From positions 62,001 through 126,000 of the forward strand of contig NZ_APNK01000010.1 of NCBI RefSeq assembly GCF_000732535.1: a stretch of DNA of 64,000 nucleotides. The letters are read 5' to 3'. Below the pieces are notes generated by a model. The model ran no database searches, was not told the origin of the DNA, and saw only the letters and a program-made list of their open reading frames with translations. Of this stretch, positions 58,202-64,000 are shown piece by piece (position 1 is the stretch's first letter; each line of letters starts with the position of its first letter). The position numbers and the translations under genes are program-made. Origin of the DNA: Salinisphaera hydrothermalis C41B8 (GTDB lineage Bacteria; Pseudomonadota; Gammaproteobacteria; Nevskiales; Salinisphaeraceae).

Positions 58202-58588
58202 ATGAGTAGTCAGCCGAACCGACCGCTTTCGCCGCATCTGCAAATCTATCGTTGGCAGATATCGATGCTGACCTCCATCGCGCACCGCGCCTCGGGCATC
58301 GTGCTCGCGCTCGGCGCGGTGTTGCTGGCGATCTGGTTGATCGCTGCCGCCAACGGGCCGGACGCCTACGCCGCCGTCAATGGCGTGTTCGCCTCGTGGT
58401 TCGGACAATTGATCATGTTTCTGTGGTCGTTCGCGTTGTTCTATCACCTGTGCAACGGCGTTCGACATCTGGTCTGGGACGTCGGCGTCGGCCTTGATCT
58501 GGAAACCGCCCGCATGACCGGCTTCGTTGCCATCGGGGTCGCAGCGGCGCTGACTATTTTTGTCTGGATCTGGGCGCTGATCGCCTGA
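58202..58588 (+). CDS. sdhC: Succinate dehydrogenase cytochrome b556 subunit
   Basis: 128 residues. RPLSPHLQIYRWQISMLTSI and AHRASGIVLALG form the SdhC signature. Three membrane helices are visible, and FYHLCNGVRHLVWD contains the haem-ligating His. With SdhD it anchors the enzyme and holds the quinone site. It opens the sdhCDAB operon after the DUF1674 gene. Confidence 0.96.
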   Translation: MSSQPNRPLSPHLQIYRWQISMLTSIAHRASGIVLALGAVLLAIWLIAAANGPDAYAAVNGVFASWFGQLIMFLWSFALFYHLCNGVRHLVWDVGVGLDLETARMTGFVAIGVAAALTIFVWIWALIA

Positions 58589-58618
58589 TCGACGGCTGAC
58601 GTCTTCGGAGAGTTTTCT

Positions 58619-59005
58619 ATGAGCAGTATTCGTTCTTCGCTGGCCAACGCGCGCGGGCTGGGCAGTGCCAAGACCGGCACCAGTCATTTTTGGGCGCAGC
58701 GCGTAAGCGCTGTCGCACTGGTGCCGCTGACACTCTGGTTCGTCGCCTGTCTGGCATCGCAGTTCGGTGCCAGCTATGCAAGCGTGACCAATTGGCTGTC
58801 GTCGCCGTTCCAGGCATCACTTCTGGCGATCTACCTCGCCGCGATCTTCTATCACTCTCAGCTCGGCCTGCAGACCATCGTGGAGGATTACATCCACCAT
58901 GAAGGCATCAAGATGGCCACCCTGATCGCGCTGCAGCTGATCAATATTCTTCTGGCCGTCGCGGCCATCGTTTCCGTACTCATGATTCTTGTGGGAGCCG
59001 CCTGA
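58619..59005 (+). CDS. sdhD: Succinate dehydrogenase membrane anchor subunit
   Basis: 128 residues with three membrane helices and the motif [17 protein letters not shown], which carries the second haem-ligand His. The start [19 protein letters not shown] resembles other proteobacterial SdhD proteins. The final TGA shares a base with the sdhA ATG, so the two genes are coupled. Confidence 0.95.
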   Translation: MSSIRSSLANARGLGSAKTGTSHFWAQRVSAVALVPLTLWFVACLASQFGASYASVTNWLSSPFQASLLAIYLAAIFYHSQLGLQTIVEDYIHHEGIKMATLIALQLINILLAVAAIVSVLMILVGAA

Positions 59006-60798
59006 TGAGCGAAAGCTACGACATCATCGAACATCAGCACGACGTGGTCGTGGTCGGCGCCGGCGGTGCCGGGCTGCGGGCCACGCGAGGGCTGGCCGAT
59101 GCGGGCCTGAAGACAGCGTGCGTGACCAAGGTGTTTCCGACGCGTAGCCATACCGTGGCGGCTCAGGGCGGCATTGCCTCGGCCCTCGGCAACATGGGCG
59201 AGGACGATTGGCGCTGGCATGCCTACGACACGATCAAGGGCAGCGACTGGCTCGGCGATCAGGACGCGATCGAGTACCTCACCAAGGAAGCTATCCCGGC
59301 AATCATCGAGCTCGAGCACGACGGTGTGCCGTTCTCGCGCACCGAGGACGGCAAGATCTATCAGCGTCCGTTCGGCGGCATGACCACGCACTTCGGCAAG
59401 GGTAACGCCCAGCGCACCTGTGCCGCAGCCGACCGTACCGGTCACGCTCTGCTGCATACGCTGTATCAGCAGTCGCTCAAGGCGCGCGCGGAATTCTTCA
59501 TCGAATACTTCGCGATCGACCTGCTGATGACCGAAGACGGCGAGTGCAAGGGCGTGCTGGCGTGGGATCTACAGGGCGGCCAGCTGCATCGCTTCCGGGC
59601 GCACCAGGTGATCTTGGCGACCGGCGGTTACGGCCGGGCTTATTTCTCCTGTACGTCGGCGCATACCTGTACCGGCGACGGCATCGGCATGGCGCTGCGC
59701 GCCGGCCTGCCGCTCCAGGATCCGGAATTCGTCCAGTTCCACCCGACCGGTATCTACGGCGCGGGCTGCCTGATCACCGAAGGCGCACGCGGCGAGGGCG
59801 GTTATCTGACCAACTCCGAGGGCGAGCGTTTCATGGAACGCTACGCCCCGAACGCCAAGGATCTGGCCTCGCGTGACGTGGTCAGCCGTGCGGAAACGGT
59901 CGAAATCAACGAAGGCCGTGGTGTCGGCGAGAAGGGCGATCATATGCTCCTGCATCTGGAGCATCTGGGCCCGGAAGTGCTGCACGAACGCCTGCCGGGC
60001 ATCACCGAAACGGCTCGCATCTTCTCCGGCGTGGATGCCACCAAAGAGCCGATTCCGGTGCTGCCGACCGTTCACTACAACATGGGCGGGATTCCGACGA
60101 ACGCCTTCGGCGAAGTGGTCACGCTCAAGGACGGCGACCCGGAATCCGTCGTGCCCGGGCTGATGGCCGTCGGCGAGACCGGTTGTGTCTCGGTGCACGG
60201 TGCCAATCGACTGGGCTCCAACTCGCTGCTCGATCTCGTGGTGTTCGGCCGCGCCGCGGCGCATCGCTGCGAAGAGGTCGTGCCCAAGGGCAAGATGCAC
60301 AAGGCCAATACGTCGGCTTCGGAGCAGAAGGCCCTGGATCGGTTCGATCGGCTACGTTATGCCAAGGGCAGCACGCCGACCGCCCAGCTGCGCGACAGCC
60401 TGCAGGAGTCGATGCAGAAGTACGCGGCGGTCTTCCGTAACGAAGACAACCTGGCCAAGGGTGTCGAGCAGATCGGTAAGGAAGTCAAATCGTTTGCCGA
60501 TGTGTCGGTGACCGACCGCTCCATGACCTGGAACAGCGATCTGGTCGAGACCATGGAGCTGGAAAACCTTCTGGGTTGCGCCATCTGCACCATGCACGCC
60601 GCGGCCAACCGCAAGGAATCCCGCGGGGCGCATGCGCACGAGGAATACACCGAGCGCGACGACGAAAACTGGATGAAGCACACGCTCACCTGGCACAACA
60701 GCGGCGAGACGGACGTGCGCATCGAATATCGTCCGGTGCACATCAATCCCATGACCGACGAGATGGAGCACATCCCGCCCAAGGAACGCGTTTACTAG
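59005..60798 (+). CDS. sdhA: Succinate dehydrogenase flavoprotein subunit
   Basis: 597 residues. The FAD-binding start is [17 protein letters not shown]; the covalent FAD histidine lies in [16 protein letters not shown]. The substrate region has [20 protein letters not shown], followed by the capping and C-terminal helical domains. It oxidises succinate to fumarate. FAD attachment depends on SdhE, which is encoded downstream. Confidence 0.98.
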   Translation: MSESYDIIEHQHDVVVVGAGGAGLRATRGLADAGLKTACVTKVFPTRSHTVAAQGGIASALGNMGEDDWRWHAYDTIKGSDWLGDQDAIEYLTKEAIPAIIELEHDGVPFSRTEDGKIYQRPFGGMTTHFGKGNAQRTCAAADRTGHALLHTLYQQSLKARAEFFIEYFAIDLLMTEDGECKGVLAWDLQGGQLHRFRAHQVILATGGYGRAYFSCTSAHTCTGDGIGMALRAGLPLQDPEFVQFHPTGIYGAGCLITEGARGEGGYLTNSEGERFMERYAPNAKDLASRDVVSRAETVEINEGRGVGEKGDHMLLHLEHLGPEVLHERLPGITETARIFSGVDATKEPIPVLPTVHYNMGGIPTNAFGEVVTLKDGDPESVVPGLMAVGETGCVSVHGANRLGSNSLLDLVVFGRAAAHRCEEVVPKGKMHKANTSASEQKALDRFDRLRYAKGSTPTAQLRDSLQESMQKYAAVFRNEDNLAKGVEQIGKEVKSFADVSVTDRSMTWNSDLVETMELENLLGCAICTMHAAANRKESRGAHAHEEYTERDDENWMKHTLTWHNSGETDVRIEYRPVHINPMTDEMEHIPPKERVY

Positions 60799-60861
60799 CG
60801 TTGGATTATCACGGCCGGCGCCGCGTGCGCCGGCCGGTCACTTTGGAAATGGAGCCTCACC

Positions 60862-61641
60862 ATGGCTGAATTTCGACTGCCCAAGAACTCGCGTATCTCC
60901 AAGGGCAAGCGCTATCCGGCGCCGAAGGACGCGAAAAACGTCAAGACCTTCCGGGTCTATCGCTGGGAGCCCGAGTCCGGCGAGAACCCGCGTGTGGACA
61001 GCTACGACATCGATCTCGATCGCTGCGGCCCGATGGTTCTCGACGCGGTCATCAAGATCAAGAATGAAATCGATCCGACCCTGACCTTCCGGCGCTCCTG
61101 TCGTGAAGGCGTATGCGGCTCGTGTGCGTTCAACATCGATGGCAAGAACACGCTGGCCTGCATCACGCGCATCGAGGACATCGATGGCGATGTGCGCATC
61201 TACCCGCTGCCGCATATGCCGGTGGTGAAGGACCTCGTGCCCGATCTGACCCACTTCTATGCCCAGCTCGAGTCGATCGAGCCGTGGATCAAGACCGATA
61301 CCGCCAAGCCCACCCGCGAACGGCTGCAGACGCCCGAGGATCGCGCCAAGCTGGACGGCTATTACGAGTGCATCCTCTGTGCCTGCTGTTCGACGTCCTG
61401 CCCAAGCTACTGGTGGAACCCCGAGCGTTATCTGGGCCCGGCGGTGCTGCTGCAGGCCTATCGCTGGATCGTGGATTCGCGCGATGAAGCCACGGGTGAG
61501 CGTTTGGACGATCTCGAAGATCCGTTCAAGCTGTATCGGTGCCATACCATCATGAATTGCACCAATACCTGCCCGAAGGGATTGAACCCCGCCAAGGCGA
61601 TCGCCGAGACCAAGAAGCTAATGGTCGAACGCCGCACCTGA
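60862..61641 (+). CDS. sdhB: Succinate dehydrogenase iron-sulphur subunit
   Basis: 259 residues. The [2Fe-2S] ligands are in [20 protein letters not shown]; the 4Fe-4S and 3Fe-4S ligands are in [12 protein letters not shown] and [14 protein letters not shown]. It passes electrons from FAD to quinone. A weak hairpin follows before sdhE. Confidence 0.98.
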   Translation: MAEFRLPKNSRISKGKRYPAPKDAKNVKTFRVYRWEPESGENPRVDSYDIDLDRCGPMVLDAVIKIKNEIDPTLTFRRSCREGVCGSCAFNIDGKNTLACITRIEDIDGDVRIYPLPHMPVVKDLVPDLTHFYAQLESIEPWIKTDTAKPTRERLQTPEDRAKLDGYYECILCACCSTSCPSYWWNPERYLGPAVLLQAYRWIVDSRDEATGERLDDLEDPFKLYRCHTIMNCTNTCPKGLNPAKAIAETKKLMVERRT

Positions 61642-61664
61642 TTGTTGGCGTGATTCTGTTGCTG

Positions 61665-61689
61665 CCCCGCGGCGTTCTTCGTCGCGGGG
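61665..61689 (+). terminator. Weak terminator-like hairpin between sdhB and sdhE
   Basis: A 10-base stem CCCCGCGGCG/CGTCGCGGGG with one G-T pair and loop TTCTT, followed only by CTTTGT. It may be a partial terminator that lowers sdhE expression relative to the structural genes. Confidence 0.55.
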
Positions 61690-61711
61690 CTTTGTCGTAT
61701 TGAGTGCCGAT

Positions 61712-61963
61712 ATGAGCGAAAAATCCCGGGTCCGCTGGTTGTGCCGACGAGGCATGAAAGAATTGGACGTGCTGCTCGAGCGGTTCGTTCGCTCCGATTA
61801 CGACGCGTTGACCGAGAGCCAGCATGCCGAGTTCGTTAATCTGCTGAATCACGAAGATCCGGATCTCTGGGTGCTCATGATGGGGCGCGCCGAGCCGGAC
61901 AACCCCGTACAGGCGGAGCTTCTGGCGCGCATCCGCGAGTTCCAGCGGCCGCCGGGGACCTGA
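61712..61963 (+). CDS. sdhE: FAD assembly factor SdhE
   Basis: 83 residues with the family motif RGMKELDVLLERF near the start (RGxxE) and a C-terminal LMMGRAEP segment. SdhE promotes covalent flavinylation of SdhA. I use the ATG at 61712; a TTG four codons earlier is a weaker choice. It is followed by ygfX, as in E. coli. Confidence 0.93.
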   Translation: MSEKSRVRWLCRRGMKELDVLLERFVRSDYDALTESQHAEFVNLLNHEDPDLWVLMMGRAEPDNPVQAELLARIREFQRPPGT

Positions 61964-62002
61964 TCCGCCGGTTTGCGCGTCGTCGGCTGGCCGTGCGTTG
62001 GT

Positions 62003-62470
62003 ATGGCCGCCTATGCTGTGGACGTGAGCTTCGCCGATACCATTCACGTCACGTTTCGCCCGTCTCGTGCGCTTCGGGCGCTCAGCGCGTTGGCTCATGT
62101 CTTGGCGTTGGGTGTGTTTCTCGTCTGGAGTTTTGCGTCGCCGATTCTTGTCTTGCCGGCCGTTGGCGTCGTGCTCTTGGCGTGCTCCGCCGAACGTCGG
62201 TTGACGCAGCGTGACGCTGGAGCGCTGTGCCGCCTGCGTTGGAGCGCCGATCACCGGTTGTACTGCGAGGACATTCGGGGCCGAGCCTGGGAAGGTCACT
62301 GCGTCGAAGCTAGAAGTTGGGGCGCCGTCTGGGTTCGTCTGCGGATACGCCCGGCGAATCGTCGCCTGACACGATCGGTCGTCATTCCGTTCGATGCCGT
62401 GGATGCCGATGTGCACCGGCGCTTGCGCGCCCGCTGTCGTGTTACGCCGCCGCATAAACAGAGCCCATGA
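62003..62470 (+). CDS. ygfX: YgfX (CptA) family membrane protein
   Basis: About 155 residues with two adjacent membrane helices (LSALAHVLALGVFLVWSF and ILVLPAVGVVLLACS) and a soluble C-terminal half, the YgfX topology. In E. coli the sdhE-ygfX pair (cptBA) was once proposed as a toxin-antitoxin pair acting on FtsZ/MreB; that role is disputed. Here too it follows sdhE. The protein is diverged and short motifs are few, so the call rests on topology and synteny. It overlaps the next gene in ATGA. Confidence 0.65.
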   Translation: MAAYAVDVSFADTIHVTFRPSRALRALSALAHVLALGVFLVWSFASPILVLPAVGVVLLACSAERRLTQRDAGALCRLRWSADHRLYCEDIRGRAWEGHCVEARSWGAVWVRLRIRPANRRLTRSVVIPFDAVDADVHRRLRARCRVTPPHKQSP

Positions 62471-63843
62471 CGGCTTGCCTGCTGGCGCGCCGATGCCGGC
62501 GGTTCGCTTGTGCGCTGCTATTGATCGCGACAGGGGCAGTCGCGGCGGCGAGCCCGCGTATTCACTGGATGTCGTGTCCAGCCGGAGCCGACGCGGGCCG
62601 CAGCGCGGCGGTCATGCGCTGCGGCGAATTCACGCCCGGCGATCATCTCGGTTCGCGACCGGTCCGCCTGCGTATCACCCGTTTGCAGGCTCGTCCCGAC
62701 CGGGCGACACTCCACCCGGTGGTCTATGTGCCGGGCGGCCCGGGGGATGCCGGTGGGCAACACGCGTCTGCGCTGCGGGCCTGGCGGCTATTCCAGCAAA
62801 CCGCCGGCTGGCCGCGGGATCTGGTGATCTTCGACCCGCGTGGTACGGGAATGAGTACGCCGCGCCCGCGCTGTTCCGAGCCGGGTGGCCCGGCCAGTGC
62901 GGACGCGCTTGGTCGATGTTTCAAACGATTGGGGCCTGTGACCGCTGCCAGGCTCGGTGCCCGCGCCCAGGTTGCCGATTTGCATCGTCTGATCAACACC
63001 CTGAATCAGGGCAGCGTGGTGATCTGGGCCGAGTCTTATGGCGCGCTGCTGGCACGACGGCTAGCGGCCACGCACCCGAACGATGTCCAATTGCTGATTC
63101 TTGATTCGCCGGTTCTGCAATCACTGCAGGCGCGTCGCCGTCAGGCGCTCGCGTATCGGCGTCGCCGGCAACAACTGTTGCAGGACTGCCGCCGCCGCTT
63201 GGTCTGCCGGTTGTCGGTCCCGTCGCTCGCGGTCGCGATCGACGGTCTGATCGCGTCGCGACATCGGCATCCATCGATGATCACGACCGCCGAGCCCCCA
63301 CGACGGGCGAAGACCGTCCGGGTCGATGGCGCCGCCGTACAGGCTATGATCATGTTGTCGGCGTATGACGAGCGCGACGATGTACGCGTGATTCATGCCC
63401 TTCGGCACGCCGTCTACGAGCCGGCAGCGCTATCGGCGCTCGTCGAACCGCTGGTCGCGTTGAATCGGCAGCGCGGGGGCAGGGCTCCGGTGTACTGGAG
63501 TACCCGCTGCTCGTTCAGACCCGTTTCGAAGACGGCGGGAACGCCAGCTGCGATCAACGACCCGTGTCGGCAATGGCCTGTCCCCCGACTCGAGGCCGTG
63601 GCGAGTCGCATCGACATTCCCACGCTCGTGATCGCCGGAGCTCGGGATGTGCTGACATCGCCGCTATCCGCCGGGCGGGCGGTTTTGCGACATCCCGGTT
63701 GGCAGTTTCTCCCGGTCGCAAGTGGCGGGCACGGCGTACTCGCACACGATCACTGTGCACAGCGCGCGGTGGCCCGTTTCATCGCTCGTGATGGCGCCTG
63801 GCTCGGGGCCGGGTCTTGTCCTGCCAGGGCGAACGGGCCTTGA
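62467..63843 (+). CDS. Secreted alpha/beta hydrolase, S33 peptidase-like
   Basis: 458 residues with a signal peptide (ACALLLIATGAVAAA). The alpha/beta core has the oxyanion loop VYVPGGPGDAGGQ, DPRGTGMST, and the nucleophile elbow WAESYGALLA. The elbow is AESYG where prolyl aminopeptidases of this family usually have GGSYG. The probable acid is in VIAGARDVLTSP and the His in SGGHGVL. At least ten cysteines in the mature part suggest disulphides in the periplasm. The family includes tripeptidyl/prolyl aminopeptidases. It starts inside the ygfX stop, so it is translated with that gene. The substrate is unknown. Confidence 0.8.
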   Translation: MTACLLARRCRRFACALLLIATGAVAAASPRIHWMSCPAGADAGRSAAVMRCGEFTPGDHLGSRPVRLRITRLQARPDRATLHPVVYVPGGPGDAGGQHASALRAWRLFQQTAGWPRDLVIFDPRGTGMSTPRPRCSEPGGPASADALGRCFKRLGPVTAARLGARAQVADLHRLINTLNQGSVVIWAESYGALLARRLAATHPNDVQLLILDSPVLQSLQARRRQALAYRRRRQQLLQDCRRRLVCRLSVPSLAVAIDGLIASRHRHPSMITTAEPPRRAKTVRVDGAAVQAMIMLSAYDERDDVRVIHALRHAVYEPAALSALVEPLVALNRQRGGRAPVYWSTRCSFRPVSKTAGTPAAINDPCRQWPVPRLEAVASRIDIPTLVIAGARDVLTSPLSAGRAVLRHPGWQFLPVASGGHGVLAHDHCAQRAVARFIARDGAWLGAGSCPARANGP

Positions 63844-64000
63844 TTGTCCCATGTCTGAACGGTGCGCGAATGACGCCGAGCACCTGCGTCGCTAGAATGG
63901 CCCCGTTTATCGTCGTCAGCCGGATGGATATCGCCCGCATGGTGATTTGCCAAAGCCTTCAAAAAATTAGCGAACTATTCGCGATGGCCGTGGTCTACGG
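63844..64000 (+). other. Right end of window, possible start of a gene
   Basis: 157 bases after the hydrolase. An open frame begins at ATG 63924 (MDIARMVICQSLQKISELFA) and runs off the window. I cannot identify it, and a later ATG at about 63981 could be the true start. The stretch around 63960-63985 is AT-rich. No terminator for the hydrolase is obvious. Confidence 0.25.

Overview
This 64 kb window is gene-dense, high-GC chromosomal DNA from a Gammaproteobacterium. The evidence is the fused order mutL-miaA-hfq-hflX-hflK-hflC-DUF2065-hisZ-purA, the thrS-infC-rpmI-rplT-pheS-pheT-ihfA-merR string, the pepA/lptF-lptG divergent pair, and an RF2 gene with the classical programmed frameshift. A marine or halophilic lineage such as Salinisphaera-like bacteria would fit, but that is a guess from gene content and base composition. 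The window is almost entirely core housekeeping DNA. I see no prophage, CRISPR array, complete insertion sequence or plasmid function.

Layout. 1-10486 is mostly minus strand: pepA, holC, valS, fxsA, then a MoxR ATPase / DUF58 / transmembrane transglutaminase operon and a Nudix hydrolase. From 10687 lptF-lptG (LPS export permeases) run on the plus strand, followed by a REP-like pair of hairpins and an amidase on the minus strand. 14775-18883 is pcnB-folK-deoxynucleoside kinase-panB-panC. 19062-24503 is pgi, nnr, tsaE and amiC. Between amiC and mutL, neighbours in most relatives, sit a diverged FAD oxidoreductase and a minus-strand fur-katA unit (24538-27637). 27836-39042 is mutL, miaA, hfq, hflX, hflK, hflC, DUF2065, hisZ, purA and a purine permease, which converges with and overlaps a PAS-GAF-GGDEF diguanylate cyclase. 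tRNA-Asn, uvrB and tRNA-Val follow, then the translation cluster thrS to merR (43338-50748), tRNA-Pro, gluQ and a small DUF6231-like gene. Next come a 267 bp MITE-like element, an OmpA-type porin, prfB (frameshifted), lysS, ygfZ and the whole succinate dehydrogenase locus: SDHAF4-like protein, sdhCDAB, sdhE, ygfX, then a secreted S33-type hydrolase.

How genes work together. The sdh locus carries structural subunits plus two assembly factors that act on SdhA. The 43-50 kb cluster couples aminoacyl-tRNA synthetases, IF3 and ribosomal proteins, with infC starting at a rare ATC codon that is the known basis of IF3 autoregulation. hflK/hflC form the membrane complex that modulates FtsH, and hisZ-purA sit in the same run. 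fur-katA looks like a peroxide-response unit with an apparently leaderless promoter.

The items most worth a second look are the MITE-like element at 52570-52836, the fur-katA block inside a conserved cluster, the missing canonical start of the merR gene, and the stacked inverted repeats upstream of the purine permease. All promoters were read by eye and should be treated as candidates.
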